DNA of 64,000 nt from Przewalskia tangutica (GCA_029844215.1 CM056738.1:46450388-46514387); one strand, 5' to 3'. Numbered from the stretch's first letter, positions 23,155 to 36,087 are shown. Numbers and translations: made by a program. Notes: a model not told the origin generated them from the letters alone.

Positions 23155-24533
23155 GTACTGCGGACGGCGTGGAAGCCTCCTGATCCTGGCGGCTGGCTAA
23201 GGAATATATGCGGTTCTGTGGACCGCTAGAACTGGGACCCCCACCACGACCTCTGCTGCGGCCTGCCGGTCCGTGAACACCCTGCCCTCCGGGGCGCATA
23301 ACTACAGAAGAAGAGGAAGACCCAAAGAATCGATCCTCGCTTGAACCATACCACCCATGCTTCCTCTGGTCGGACAATCTCTCTTCAAATGGCCCTGTTG
23401 GCCACAAGAGTAACAAGCTCCTGGGGGAACACGACACTCGCCTGGGTGAGATCTACCGCATCGAGCACACCGAGATGTGGGTGGTCTTGATCGATGACGG
23501 TCTCTGCCCCCATGAAAATCCGAAGTCCTGGAGCCCTGACCTACTCCCGAATGACCCGGCTGATCAACCCTCCTGCCAGAAAACCGAGAAGGGGCACTCT
23601 GTGCCGGCTGAAATGTGGACCTAGTCTGCTGCGAGGTCGCCTCGCTAAATCGCCACGAGACCTGTTGTCACGGCCTCTTGGCGTGCCTGAGTCAAGCTGA
23701 TCTTCCCTCTCTCTATCCTCTATCCCCTGCGCATACGCCTGTATCCTGGCAATATCCATACCTGGTTGAAGGGCCACCCCAAGCATGCAGTAATCATATG
23801 ACGGTCTAGTCCCATCACATAGCGATGAACTCTATCTGCCATGTCAGCTACAATGGTGTGCGCATACCTGGCCAATGAGTCAAACTCCAGGCTGTACTCT
23901 CTGATAGTCCTCCCATTCTGCCTCAAGGTCAAGAATCTATCAACGCGGGCTCTCCTCATCTCAGGAGGCAAAAAGTGATCCAGGAAGGCCTCTGTGAACT
24001 CCTCCCAAACAGCTGGAAGAGCACCCTCACCTCTAGACAGCTCCCATGACTCAAACCAGTTCAACGCAATATCGCGTAACCGGTAAGAGGCTAGCATAAT
24101 TGAATCTGTCTCTGAGGCCCTAAGCACCTGCATAGTCCGATGTAACTGCCGAATAAACTCCTGAGGATCCTCCTCAGACCTCTAACCATAGAACTCGGGT
24201 GGATGACAACCCAGAAAATCTCAAATCCGCAAATTGTCGACTCTAGGGTTAGCTACCTGCTTCGCACGCCACCGCCACTATCTTTGGTCAATAACCGATC
24301 TTCTCCGTAATCTCTATACTCACTCGGCCGTGGGAACCGAGGCTCAGTGCGGATTCTCTGGAGCTACTGCCGCTCTCGGCTCCTCTAATATTGTCGGTGT
24401 GGCTGAACTCGCCGACCCGCCTGCAACCTCAGGCATAGTCTGTGCCTGAGTCCTAGTAACCCTCTGCGTACCGCTAGTAGCTCCTCGCCGCTTTGCCCTT
24501 GCCTACGGGCCCGGCCGTCTTCCGTGGAGGCAT
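23155..24533 (-). pseudogene. gag: TE-D gag
   Basis: Start at 24533 with MPPRKT, as in TE-A. Broken N-terminal part to about 24140, with an in-frame stop near 24482 and a second stop near 24183. Capsid open at 24133-23720: RASETDSIMLASYRLRD, LNWFESWELSRGE, FLTLRQNGRTIREYSLEFDSLARY, VHRYVMGL. A frameshift follows; LQPGMDIARIQAYA is read in the frame 23786-23541. The zinc knuckle near 23400 (CYSCGQQGH-type) is in a frame different from the linker GSSSSSVVMRPGGQG at 23320. At least three frameshifts. Confidence 0.85.
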
Positions 24534-24724
24534 AACTGATACATAAGAATAGGTCAGAGAGGATTCAACCTTATAAGACAGCTTTACTGCACGATCTCAG
24601 AGAGAGAATAATGGAAACCAATCCTAAATGTCCTGCAGCCTCCTGATTATAGATGTGGTGCACAACACACCGATAATCAAGACTCTACTAGACACGGTCT
24701 GTAGACACTTTCCGAGGACTAATC

Positions 24725-24735
24725 GCTCGATATCA
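24725..24735 (-). other. TE-D primer binding site, altered
   Basis: Element-sense tgatatcgagc follows the LTR end by four bases. It matches the Met PBS tggtatcagagc except for G to A and the loss of one A in CAG, another case of the CAG pattern in this region. Confidence 0.8.
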
Positions 24736-24739
24736 CTTT

Positions 24740-27665
24740 TGTCACGACCCGACCGGCCGCGATCGTGCCCTACAGGCGCCATTTCATGTATACATCGTAG
24801 AATAGCAATGAACATACACAACACATAAACATGTTTAGACAATAATCATCACAAAGCTGGCGATAAGGCCGCTTCCATAAAATATACATAACCAAAAGTA
24901 AAACAGTACAACTCTGTCCTTACAGCCCAAAACCACAAATATGACTACAGACCTCTAGGAATAACAACTGTGGCGGGACAGGGCCCCGCCATACCCCTGA
25001 ATGTACATAATATCCACAACATCAGGGAAAACCATACCACAAAGACAAGCCTCCGGAGAAATGGAGCTTCTGACACCTGATCAGTGATCCTAAGAATGAG
25101 TATCCACCACACTTTACCCTACTGCGGCGTACGCAGCCCGAGAAGAAATTCGACCTGATATGTACTAAGTATGTAAAACTGGAAAATACTGTAATTACAT
25201 CATAAGCCTAAAATAAAGCCGGAGACATGCATGATAATCAAATTACAGTACATTGTGCCTTACTAACAATGAGAGTAACAAGTATAAACTTTATTGCATA
25301 AAAATAGGAGGCTCATGATCAAAGTAGGGTCACCCGCCCGTAGTATCATTAAGCAATCCTACTCCTGGGACTATTTCACCCGCATAGGTCCTACAGACCC
25401 GCAATGGAGCGATGCGCTCCGCATGGGACTATTTCACCCGCACAGGACTATTTCACCCGCTTGGGCCCGGTGGGTCCGCAATGAGTACAAACGTCGCACT
25501 CGCATCATGGGTAGCAAATCCATGGAATTAGTAGTAACCCGGGGCTTTACCCCGTAAGAATAACTTAAACTAGCACATCCGGCTATCATACATAACATAA
25601 GCGCTACCGGCTTATCATAACATAAGCAAGTTAAGAAATCCCCTAACTTCTTATTAACATTATTAATATATCCTCTAATTTTAGTTTACTTAAGGCACTA
25701 ACATGTCATTTAAAAGAAAATCCGGGAATTCAACCCAAAGTACTACGTACTTCTACCCTTTTAAAAAATGACTCATTTTCATATAAAACTTTCAAGATAC
25801 TAATAACCGTAGTATCAAGTTACAACTACTTTTCAAGACAAGTCACATTACCTTTTAGAAATATAATAGGCTTCTAAATCAAGTGACTTCTTTTCTTTTA
25901 AAACCTTAGGCAATTGATGCCTTAAAATCAATTTGTCTTTCCTTATCTCAAGTCATTTATCCTTACTTACATTACTTAGAGTAAATCTCTCTTTTTAACT
26001 TTCCATAAGGCTAATATAACCAACTTCCCATAAAGTCGCTATATTAACTTTATACATTAGAAAATTACATTTTCCTATATCCAAGGGACTTATATGTTTA
26101 AAACGAAACAAGTATCATATACTTTAAAACACTTCAAGTCCCTTAACTTTGAAAACTAAGACATCCTTACTACTTTTAAACAAGTGAGTTAATCTCCTAA
26201 CTCAACCGACTTGGACATTCTTAAAACAAGTAAAGGATATCAAAGTCTTGTACGTCTACCGTACTATATAAGTACAACTATTCATGCTCAAGAGATAGAA
26301 AAGTTCCACATACCTCTTCGGGTCAATCCACTCGCTAAGTCCAATATACAGCACGTAGTATGTCAACCTATAATGACCATAATACGTCTATTAACTTCTT
26401 ACTTCAAACGTAGAATATAATAAGTGCAAAGTCACTAAATTCTACGGAAAATCGGACAACACTTCCTTTGTTTCTACATACTTTACCACCTTTTTCAAGG
26501 CCCGAATTCAATAACCAAACACGTCACATTTAAGGCCCAACAATGTAGTTAACAATAGGGGATTACACGCCTACTAGACGTGTAAAATTCCGCCCCACAA
26601 TTGATATCAAACTAGTACAAACTACAAGTATAAATTCGGCAACTTGAGATACAACAACACCAATTCTTATCCAAATTCCTTTTCAATCCAAGTTGTTTAG
26701 TATAACATGATATCAAGTCGCAATCGATTATAACTACTACAATCTTCAAGTAAGTAACATGCGACGATTCTAATTAACGACCAAATTGTAATCCAACTTC
26801 AAATGGCTTATATGTCATTTCGGATTTAGGCTACAACAATCCATATCACTTATCAATCTTCAACACATATACTTCATGCTAGTAATAATGTAAGGCTAAC
26901 AACAATATATAATCTTGTAACACTTTAAGAGAACAAGATTGTTACCTCAACGAGCCTTAGTCCAACTTCAAATTCGAAGTCGCTCCCTAGCAACTTAGAA
27001 CCTCTTCTTGACACTTCAATCCGCCACTTGAGACCCTTAGAATACCACAAACAACTTTCCTTTAATCTTCCAATCAAAACCTAGGAAAGCAACTAGGTTT
27101 TCACCTTGCGAATAATACGAAAACGCTATTTTTCCGGGATCTTTCTATTGAGATACCCTTACAACACTCTTAGGAACCTTGGTTTAAAGTGGGGAGATTA
27201 TTGGACAACAAACAAATTTTCTTTCTTTCTTGAAGACCTTGAACCCGAGAGCACCTTATGGAGTTCTTCAAATTTCTTGAAAATTTAGCTAAGTATAGAA
27301 GCTTGTCTTGCTACTAGTATACTTATATAGCACAATGGAGGGCTAAGATTAATACATATGTGTGGTTTGGATGAAACTCTTTTAAATATCAAGTCATGTG
27401 GCCCCATTGACTAAGTCAATTTTATCAAGCTCTACAACTTGCAAGACTTTGTCATCTTAATAATGGTCAAATGACCCTTATACCCATGGTATTTTCGTCC
27501 AAGACCATTTAAGGGGGGGTGACACGTGTCGCCCTCCCATTCGTCACAATATTTCATTTTCCCACAATTTCATAATTCCGATAAATTTTTACTAGTCTCA
27601 AGTCTTAACATTTGGGATTCTTACGTACGTTCTTAAAACATGTCCTGTAATTACGGGGTGTAACA
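24740..27665 (-). repeat. TE-D 5' LTR (2.93 kb)
   Basis: Element-sense tgttacaccccg start at 27665 and gtgaca end at 24740. TATA-like tatataag at 27329-27322, about 340 bases into the LTR. Bases 25370-25480 hold repeats of actatttcacccgc, at the site where TE-A, TE-K and TE-M have other repeats. Confidence 0.9.
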
Positions 27666-28246
27666 AGAAATACTTGAAAAGCCTCCAATCTTAGCCTCCT
27701 AAGTTGTGTTGTATGTACAATGATGAATGAATCCCCTCTAGAGAATGATGTAGAGAATATATATAGCTCAAGAATCCTTTAGGTCAAGAGTTAGGGATTA
27801 TGTAGGTAGGAAAAGTTATCCCTTTTGGACCCTGAAAACGTGTCAAATTCGGCCCAAAACGTCAAAAATACCGCGTCGGCGCCGTGGCCCTGCAATCGGG
27901 AGCCACGAAGCCTGAAAATCAGAGAGTTTCGGACAACTTCAGTGGTCGGCGCTGCTGCCAGGCGCTGTGGCGCGTTTCGCGGTTCTTCCGCCGTCGTCCA
28001 GTTTTCATCCGGGCTTCGTCTGATCTTTTCTATACTTCCCGGGACTTCTTAGACTTCATTTATTGGCCCCTTTAAGTGTGCAATTCCATCTCAATTAAGT
28101 TCATTTCATCTTCTTTTCGCCATTTCTCCATTTCTGACCGCTGTGACACAAAAGAAAGGAAAACGACCCTAATACTATACTAAACATAAATGAAATGAGT
28201 AAAATACTAACTAAAAATAACTCAAAAGGTGTATATAAAATACACC
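27666..28246 (-). repeat. Athila-type LTR fragment cut by TE-D
   Basis: Reverse-complement relative of the TE-J LTR: shared cggcgccgtggccctgca (27872), cttcccgggacttctta, gtgcaattccatctcaatta, gaccgctgtgac, and the end aaaatacac. It runs from the LTR start at 28246 to the TE-D edge; the rest is missing. It directly abuts the copia relic at 28247. Confidence 0.7.
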
Positions 28247-29253
28247 GATCATAGGTCTAATAATTCATTGTTCATATATCGTCGTGGTTCGCATTTGGCT
28301 TATATACTATTATATGTGGATGATATTATATTGACTGCCTCTTCTGATGCATTAAGCCAGTCTATCATGACAATGCTCAGTTCTGAGTTTGTTATGAAGG
28401 ACTTAGGGCCCTTTTTTTGGGGGGATTGTTGTCACTCGTCATGCAGGTGGGTTATTCTTATCACAGAGGAAGTATGCAGCTGAGATCATTGAGAGGGCAG
28501 GGATGTCATTCTGTAAGTCCACGTCTACTCCAGTTGATACTAAACCCAAATTGGGTGTTGCGGCTGGCTCCCTTTACGAGGATCTAACCCACTATCACAG
28601 TGTTGTAGGGGCTCTTCAGTATTTTACGTTCACGAGACCAGACATTATGTATGTCGTACAGCAAGTGTGTTTTTATGCATGATCTCAGGGTTGAACACAT
28701 GAATGCGCTCAAACACATTATTCGGTACATTCAGGGGACACTTGACTTTGGATTACATTTATATCCCTCATAGACGTCTACACTTGTCTCGTATACAGAT
28801 GCTGATTGGGGGGGCTGTCCAGACCCAGACGCGCTACGTCTGACTATTGTATGTTCCTTGGTAATAACTTGGTCTCGTGGTCTGCAAACCTTCAGTCGAC
28901 TTTGTCCCGCTCGAGTGTAGAGGCTCAGTATCGAGGGGTGACCAATGTGGTCTCTGAATCATGTTGGTTACGTAATCTACTGTTAGGACTTAATTATCTT
29001 ATTCAGAAAGCTACCATGGTCTATTGTGATAATGTTAGTGTCATCTATCTTTCGGGTAATCCGGTTCAGCACCAGCGCACTAAACATATTGAGATGGACA
29101 TTCACTTTGTTCGCGAAAAGGTAGCTCGTGGACAGGTACAAGTCTGTCACGTCCCTTCCCGATATCAGATTGCAGACATCTTTACGAAGGGGCTTCCATC
29201 AGTCCTTTTTGAAAATTTTAGGGACAGTCTCAGCGTTCGAAGACCGCCCGCTA
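28247..29253 (+). pseudogene. pol: TE-E: copia RT/RNase H relic
   Basis: Ty1/copia polymerase end. LLYVDDIILTASS (YVDD box at 28313-28324), then EFVMKDLGP; a frameshift near 28415 moves to the stretch RKYAAEIIERAGMSF (about 28458-28510). The frame 28806-29312 holds RNase H: LSRSSVEAQYRGV, VVSESCWLRNLL, YCDNVSVIYLSGNPVQHQRTKHIEMDIHFVREKV, and IADIFTKGLP. It resembles the Ale/Retrofit-type copia pol end. Gag, protease and integrase are absent. At least two frameshifts and a stop. Confidence 0.85.
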
Positions 29254-29255
29254 TG

Positions 29256-29530
29256 GTTGTGGGGGTGTTAAATATACACAAGATATACAAGTGTATACTT
29301 ATGTATATTTGATCTCATTCTCGGATCATGGTAGTGGCCCTTCTCGGCTTGGGAAGTGGCCCATCACGGGTTGGACAGAATCTTGAGTGTATATTTTATA
29401 TATAATGTGTATTAGTCTTGTACACTTATCATAATTGTATAGTTAGTATCTAAATAGAATAAGGTTTTAGGAGTAGAATAGGAATAAAAAATTTCTATTA
29501 TGAAAATATATAAAGTGTGTATATTATCTT
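29256..29530 (+). repeat. TE-E polypurine tract and start of 3' LTR
   Basis: ggttgtggggg followed by tgttaaatatacac at 29266, the usual copia PPT-LTR junction. AT-rich LTR sequence follows; the right end is not clear and 29530 is an estimate. Confidence 0.5.
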
Positions 29531-30095
29531 TCAATTAATAAAAATAATCAAAGGCATTACTTCTTTCATAAAAGAACCATAGAATATGTGTGTGATGGTG
29601 AAAATCTATTGTTTCAGGCTTTTCAGCAAAATTAACAACTAGCCTGCGTGTAATGAGATTTGAACTCCCACCAGTTGGGCAAACTCAAACTGGAACCTTA
29701 GTAGATCCGCCCCTAATTACGATACATAGTGAGATTTTGGATTTTATGGCGAATCCTCTTAAAAGAAGTGTACATCCGTAAAAGAAGCAAAATTGTAGCC
29801 TTGTATTTATCAGTATTGCTATAAACGGGATTTTCTCTCAAAAATAGTAGATGTCAAGTGCTAAAAATATTATTAGATAGATATTAAAGTTAAATTTTAT
29901 AAACAAATTGTTATATTTTTAAATAGAAGTATTGAAATTGATACTAAATATTCAATATTTTTTGTTAAAATAATTAAAATATGCTTAAATTATTTACAAA
30001 AATATAAATTTAAAAATATTTTCTCACAAAAAAGTGTGAATGACGAAAGTATGATGCAGATGGAGTTCGACATTTTGCTTGGAAAAGGAGTACAA
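29531..30095. other. AT-rich stretch, nothing recognised
   Basis: About 565 bases, strongly AT-rich, no coding frame of note. The part 29618-29740 (aatgagatttgaactccca etc.) has the look of a degraded SINE or repeat but I could not place it. Confidence 0.3.
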
Positions 30096-30755
30096 AAAAT
30101 AGGAAAAAAATGTAAATATATTTTCAACTTTGCGATTTAGAGCAGATATATTCATAGTTAAAATAGTAGTGTATATATACCCTTCTCATTAACAAATTGT
30201 GCAAATATACCTCTGTCATTACAAATAGTACAGATATACCCTTTTCGTTGACAGTTTTAAAAAAGTCATTTAGCTTATTTTTTATTAAAAATGTCATGTG
30301 GCATTTACAAAATAAGTCTACTCATTTTTTTAGTAGACTTATTTTGTTAAAGTCAAGCGATAATTTTTTTCTTGTGGCCTATGTCTGGTTCGTTTTGAAA
30401 AATGGGTATACTTATTTTCTTTAAGGCCAATAAACTATTTTTTAAACGAATCACACCCGACCCATCAAAAAAATAAATTACAACATAACTTTAAAAAATC
30501 AATCTATTAAAAAAATGGGTAGACTTATTTTTTTAAAGCATCATGACATTTTATTGATTAAAAAATAAGCTAAATAATTTCTTTTTTAAATATTTGTCAG
30601 CGAAAATGATATATTTGCATCATTCGTGTAATGACAGTGGTATATTTGCATCATTTCTAAACAATAATAGTATATATAAACCACTTTTTTAGCTAAATGT
30701 ATATTTGCTCTAAATTGAAAAATTAAGAGGTATATTTGCACTTTTTCACTAAAAA
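30096..30755. mobile_element. MITE with long inverted repeats
   Basis: About 660 bases. The left arm (30100-30320) carries gcaaatataccnctgtcatta and taagtctac(t/c)cattttttt, and the right arm (30515-30750) carries the reverse complement of the same in order: the gatttagagca(g/a)atata, tgcaaatatacc, ttagcttattttttat and atgtcatg blocks pair at matching distances. This makes a fold-back of about 220 bp arms with a 190-base middle. No transposase frame. Superfamily not determined; long arms fit Mutator-like or fold-back MITEs. Confidence 0.7.
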
Positions 30756-30799
30756 TATTAGAAATAAAAAATTAATTCAAATCAAAAGTTACTATTAGA

Positions 30800-31400
30800 T
30801 AATTAAGGCTTTTCACTCCTCTCGCATTCGCTCGATTGACTTTTATTAGTTGTCTTTCCCGTTATAAGGCTGGGGGCGCCTTGCACGTCTTGGAAAAATC
30901 ATGCTTTGTATCTGAAGTTATTGGCCCATTTTCCGTACGTAAGGTGCTTGTCAAAATCGAATTTGTCTGTCCCATGCTTTTGCCATATCCTGACTTTCTT
31001 TTGATCCCCCCGCCCACCTCTCAATCCCAACATTCATCTCCAAGCGGCCTTCGCATCAGTTGAATCCCCTTCCCCGATACTCCAACATCGTCCTACACCG
31101 CTGTGGATGTTCACCCGGCAAAAAAAAGAAGGCCCAGTAGAGGGGAATTGCTATCTTTCTCTTTCTTACGAGACCGTCTGCTTGTATATCCTAAACTATA
31201 GATATGAAAGAAAAAAGAAAGATAGATATTTTCATGGTAGGAATAGGGGAGAATCGTCCATTCCTGCTTGACTTTCTTTAAAGAAGTCTTAGATCTCTTT
31301 CCTTTTCGGTCGAGGCGAGGTGAGAGTAGGCAGTTCTCTATGAACTGGATGTTGAATTATCAATAAAAAAGAGGATAGGAAGGCGCTTCTTCAATTAGGT
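30800..31400. other. Possible mitochondrial-derived insertion (NUMT)
   Basis: About 600 bases of more balanced composition than the flanks, with stretches such as ggtcgaggcgaggtgagag and gatgttgaattatcaataa that recall plant mitochondrial intergenic DNA. No recognisable gene. This is an impression from wording only; it could also be degraded host sequence. Confidence 0.3.
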
Positions 31401-31696
31401 GTCTCGTTTACATTATTTTCAAGCAGTATCAGCCTATTGTGTGCATACATATTTATGTTAGAAGAATATTTTTTACTTATATCAAAGTAGTAAAATACTG
31501 ATAGAGGCATGTGATTGGGGAAAACCAGGTCTTCTTCAATTTGTGTTATTTCCCAAGTTTTTGTATGTACTGATGCGCTCTAGAGTACCATTTTTAAATT
31601 CCAAGATGTCTACGCATGTTTGTTGATGTTTTGGATCTACTGGGAAACTCACTAATCCGACTAATCTGAATTCACAAACAATAAATATAAAAAGGA

Positions 31697-32652
31697 TTAT
31701 TTGGTAGAGTGTATAAGAATAATGTTGAATAAAGTGTATTAGTAATGTTGTTATTAGTAATGTTGTCATTAGTAATGCTCGCATTAGTTATGAATAGATT
31801 ATTTTTTATCCACTGTTTGATTTGGTGTATTAGAAATAACATGCATTGCATAATTTCTAAAAATAATTGATTGTTTACAAAAATACCCTACATATTATAC
31901 TATTTCAGGGAATTCATGGGTAATTTTGTCTTTAACCATGATCATGCATGCATTAAAACTCATTGCATTGCTAATACCATGGTTTGATAGGTATTAATAG
32001 GTGATTGGCCATGCGTTTTCAAACCATGGTTTCATAATTTGATTTCAAATCACATTTGTTTATGAAATTTGAACATAACTTGAACTTCAACTTCATGCCA
32101 TGGTTTGAAATCTCAAATCATCCAAAAAGGTGTGATTTGGAATTCCAAATCATGATTTCAGAAAAAAATTAAATATAAAATTGGCCCATAAGGTTATATT
32201 TTGTACAAAAGATCCATAAATTAGTAGATATATACCAATTGATCGACTTTATATTGTATTGAATATAATTTGTCAAATTCATAATTTATATTGGATATAT
32301 ATACAAAGGTAAGACTATGACTTGACTTAAACGTGTACAATTTCGAGCGACGTATTAATTTTGTTATGAAACTATATTTGCTCATTTGATAAGATTGCAT
32401 AAGAATTAGGAAAGTTTTGATGATTTTCATAACTTGTGGGTTTCATATGTCAATGAAAAAAGATACAACTTAAGAAACTCAAATTGCATGTCCAAACAAA
32501 ATTTTAACTTCACATATGATGAAATCATGGTTTCAAATCTTGTCCAAACGGCTCCTTAGTTATGCATAGAATAATACCAAACAAGGTATTGATAATACAC
32601 AAAGCTAATGCATGCATTATTTTCTCCAATACACTCTACCAAACGACAAAGC
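31697..32652. mobile_element. MITE with tttggtagagtgtat termini, interrupted
   Basis: Left end atttggtagagtgtata (31698) pairs with the right end tacactctaccaaacg (32630-32647). Inner arms with attagtaatg and gcattagtta/aatgcatgcat also mirror. The total is about 950 bases because another MITE (32008-32557) sits inside. No coding capacity. Superfamily unassigned. Confidence 0.55.
32008..32557. mobile_element. Inner MITE nested in 31697-32652
   Basis: Left ttggccatgcgttttcaaaccatggtt (read in short parts) mirrors right aatcatggtttcaaatcttgtccaaacggctcc. Internal caaatcatgg/ccatggtttg blocks repeat. About 550 bases, no transposase. The short frame at 32430-32221 (minus) is not convincing as protein. 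Confidence 0.5.
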
Positions 32653-32827
32653 ACTCCTATAAAAAGATTCTCCACTTTTTAGTGAAAAATGCCTACTTTG
32701 ACTTAAATATTACTCCCTCTGTCCCAATTTATATGATATACTTTTCTTTTTAGTCAATCCAAAAACGAATGACACATTTTCTTATTTGGTAACAATGTAA
32801 CTTTATATTTTACCTTTAACGCTTAAC

Positions 32828-33527
32828 TGTAGGGTTTTGTTGGGGGTAAAGCACACAAGTAAGGCACATCGAAAGTTTAAAATTTTGTTAACTTACTTGC
32901 CCCAACAAATTCGTCTGGTATGATTATGTTACAATTGAAATCTGCAAGACACAAAGAAAACTTACAGTTTATGAATCTTCAAGTCTCTACTAAAAGGTGT
33001 GCACGCGATTGTCTGCTCGGGTGCAACCTTGCTTCGGTATATTCCTCTGTCAGGAAAGCTAGGAAATCTTGGCAGAGGTTTGAGAGGATTTTAATCTCTG
33101 AACTCTGAGTTCAAAAAGTAAGAATTCAGTGTAAATTATGTGTGTTAAATTATGAGGTTAAGTGCTGAATATATATGGAGATTATAATACAAATCAGGCT
33201 GGGATTAGGATTTAAACCTGGCCCAAAATATGAATTGAAGTGGGCGATGGCCTGCGCTCATCGTCGCACTACCAGTGCCACGCTTCTTTTATTTTAATGT
33301 TTCAGCACGTTTTAATTTTAATTAAATCCAAAATCTAATTTTAACTTAATTAAATAATTTCCATCAAATAGAAATTATCCCATAATTTATTATTGATTAA
33401 AATATATCGATTCTAAATCAATTATTTTATACCTTAGACCGAAAAGACAATCGACTTAGTGTGACCCTTTAGGCCTTCAAACATCGATATTTAATCAAAT
33501 TAAAGTTCACACGGAACTCCTAGACTG
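32828..33527 (-). repeat. TE-H 3' LTR, truncated
   Basis: Matches 36088-36830 in order but for the GC-rich window 33237-33290. It ends at cctagactg, where protease sequence starts. Confidence 0.85.
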
Positions 33528-33816
33528 AAGATAAATCTAGTCTATAAGTCCCCACACATTCATCATCAACTCTTGCTCCATTTCCAACGCGTAGATCTAC
33601 TTCCCAAGGTACAACCTTTCTGTTGTCAATTAGCCCCTGCACATTGTTACAAATGTGTGAGCCACAAGCGGTATCTAATACCCAACAGTGAGAATTAGTT
33701 ATAGACATATTTATTTCAATGCCCCTTTCTCTGGCCCAGAAGCACCTTGTGATTTGTCTCCCTCTGGGGCTGTACATTCCTTCTTCCAATGCCCCTTTCT
33801 CTTGCAATTGAGGCAA
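33528..33816 (-). pseudogene. pol: TE-H protease, N-terminal part
   Basis: WVLDTACGSHICNNVQGL is the copia aspartic protease active site (DTACGSH), followed by VDLRVGNGARV and GTYRLDL. The frame ends at the deletion junction, so the rest of pol is absent. The protein would be far too short to work. Confidence 0.85.
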
Positions 33817-34564
33817 ACACCAGCAGCTATATTGGCCTTCTTTTGAACAACTCCTCGAGGTTTCATAGCTTTGGGTGTGGCGGCAACCGTCTTACCCTTC
33901 TTCTGCACATTCTTACCCTTAGGCTTGAATTTGATAAATGAGCCCACCATGAGCACAACTCTACCTTTGGAGTGGACGATTCGAAGGTCTTCAACATATT
34001 ATGAAGCTCTGGGAGACTCGTTTTGGTTCCATTCATATTATAATTCACAATAAAGTTCTCAAAGAAACTAGGAAGCGAGTTCAAGATTAGATTAACAGAA
34101 ATATTTATGGGCAGCTTCGTTCCAATCGAAGCCAACCTCTCAATTAATCCAATCATCTTCAAAACATGTTGTGACACCTGACCCTTCGCTCCGTTCGACA
34201 CATTTGAAGAGGTCTCTCGACTTCGTGCCATAGTCTAAGACTGTGAGTCATAGAGACTCTTCAGATGTTCCAGCATCTCGTTAGGGCCCATATTTTCATG
34301 TTGTCTTGGTAACTCTGGAGTCATAGGAGATAACATGACACATTGTGCCGCAATAGCATCATCAAGATATTTCTGATAGGCTGCCTTGTCAAACAGGGTG
34401 TACGCTTCAGAATCTTCAGCAGGGACTGTAGGGAGTGATGTATCTAATACATACTCAATATTTTCTAATCGCAATACCAAATGCAAATTTCTTAACCAGT
34501 CAAGAAAATTTGCTTCATTCAGCTTGTTTGTTTCAACCAATATTTTAAGTGACAGATTCGACAT
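33711..34564 (-). pseudogene. gag: TE-H gag
   Basis: Start ATG at 34564 (MSNLSLKILVETNKLNEANF, WLRNLHLVLR), the copia gag N-terminus. A single in-frame TAG follows LYDSQS at 34237-34235; the same frame resumes (MARSRETSSN, VSQHVLKMIGLIERL, TSLPELHNMLKTFE). A frameshift near 33960 leads to the CCHC knuckle CLNCKRKGHWKKEC at about 33826-33785. About 285 codons in total if read through. One stop and one shift only, so it decayed recently. Confidence 0.85.
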
Positions 34565-36087
34565 TGTAAATGAAGAAAAGATAGACTTGAAATTAACATT
34601 CTAACATAATTTCTATTGAACACATTCGTTAACTAATTAACATGGTCTTTTGTTTAATTAGCTACCACTATTTTAACATACTCTTTTACCCCATGAAAGA
34701 ATACAGACTCATATCAAATACGGTCATAATGGGCCAAGATCCAGACTCATGTTGTCTCCGCGTTTGTTGAGGCAGATAACCTCAACAACATGATCTTATA
34801 GGTCTCTAAACCAATTACAAACAATTTGTAACTCTTGGTTGACCGAATGTTCTAAACAATACGATCTGCGTCCCTCGGCTGTCCGACACTGGGGCGCCAA
34901 GACAGCCTAGCAAGCCAACCCCGTTATGCGACTGTAATTATGTATCTAAGTGGGATTTGCCTTCATCGAGCTAACACTGGTGTAAATACTCAGGAAGGTT
35001 TATCACCTACTATAACATTTATATGCATCTATGAAATGGTCTGAGTCCTTGTAGACTTAGAGCAAATGCTGGGACATAAATACTCATCTCGCCGAAAAGG
35101 ATTTTGCACCATAATCAATTATAATGGACGACGCGTTCATTTTTAAATGAGACTTGTATTAAATTTTGGGGAACATTTTAATTCAGGGTTATATTCAAGA
35201 TCAACTATCACATGTTTCAAACATTACTCAAAGTATTTAAAACATGTATTTGGGCGCCGCCTACCCAAGCATGATTGTGGACGCTAAACTGGTTTTGGGG
35301 GCCGCCTACCCAAGCATGAATTGCGGACTCTAGACTAGTTTTGGGCACCGCCTACCCAAACATAATTTGCGGACTTTAAAACTTAGTAAAGTAAATGACG
35401 ATCATTTAGCACGTAAACAGTATACCAACATACTGTGTAATAATAATCATGGATTAAATTTCAAAAACTGAGATTTTAACTTTCTGGACGTCAGGAGCCG
35501 TGACGCTTAACAGGCATAAACTTTTGGTTTTTGTTTCTGTGAATTAGGGTTGCGACGCTTCAGTTCCAGTTAGCTCCGAATTTTAAAAGAAGATTTTAAT
35601 CACGATCTATGATAATTATCGTGACTGGCGCCGCTGTGCCGCCGTGAAACCCTAGCTGGCGCCGCCCTACAATAGGGTTGCGGCGCCGATGTCCTTTTCA
35701 GAGCGATTTCCGTGCTAATTTTCTAAAATCCATCCAACCCTAAATCTAATTTAGGGTTCAGATTACGGGTCCTTTACTACCACCCACCATTATTAATAAC
35801 ACACATGTCGACCATCATCCATTCCTACACGTTCTTCGCCGTGCACCATGTTCGCAATGAACCGATTTCTGCACAAGGCTCAGTTCGTGTTAGAACGGAA
35901 TGAATTCCACAATTTAGCGTAGTTGATAATTTAGGGTGATTACAAAGGTTAATCGCTCAGTCCAAGTATGTCAGATTTCAAGTAGCCTTGTTTTAATTCA
36001 GATTAAAATCAATTTTACGTTTAACCCATATTATTATGTCTTTCAATTGTTACGTAACCATTGAACCAGCCTGGGCTCTGATATCAC
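34565..36087 (-). other. TE-H 5' leader and primer binding site
   Basis: About 1.5 kb untranslated leader. The PBS in element sense is tgatatcagagccc at 36085-36072, one mismatch to the Met primer. Three short repeats gccgcctacccaa(g/a)cat occur at 35255-35360 and a GC-rich ggcgccg cluster at 35625-35690. The part 34690-34980 is homologous to 60541-60800 of TE-L. Confidence 0.75.

Larger units (their letters stand above)
18895..27665 (-). mobile_element. TE-D: full-domain Tekay-type chromovirus (Ty3/gypsy)
   Basis: On the minus strand: 5' LTR (27665-24740), PBS, gag, protease, RT, RNase H, integrase, chromodomain, PPT and a truncated 3' LTR (19684-18895). Bases 18895-19684 match 26874-27665, proving the LTR pair. 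All pol domains are present in chromovirus order, which identifies the clade, but every domain has frameshifts. The left end is cut at 18894 by TE-C, so the outer TSD cannot be tested; the right end cuts an Athila LTR fragment. Confidence 0.9.

Noticed and set aside
18895..27665. Segmental duplication of 18895-19684 and 26874-27665
   Set aside because: Explained as the LTR pair of TE-D, since PPT, PBS and pol lie between them in the right order.
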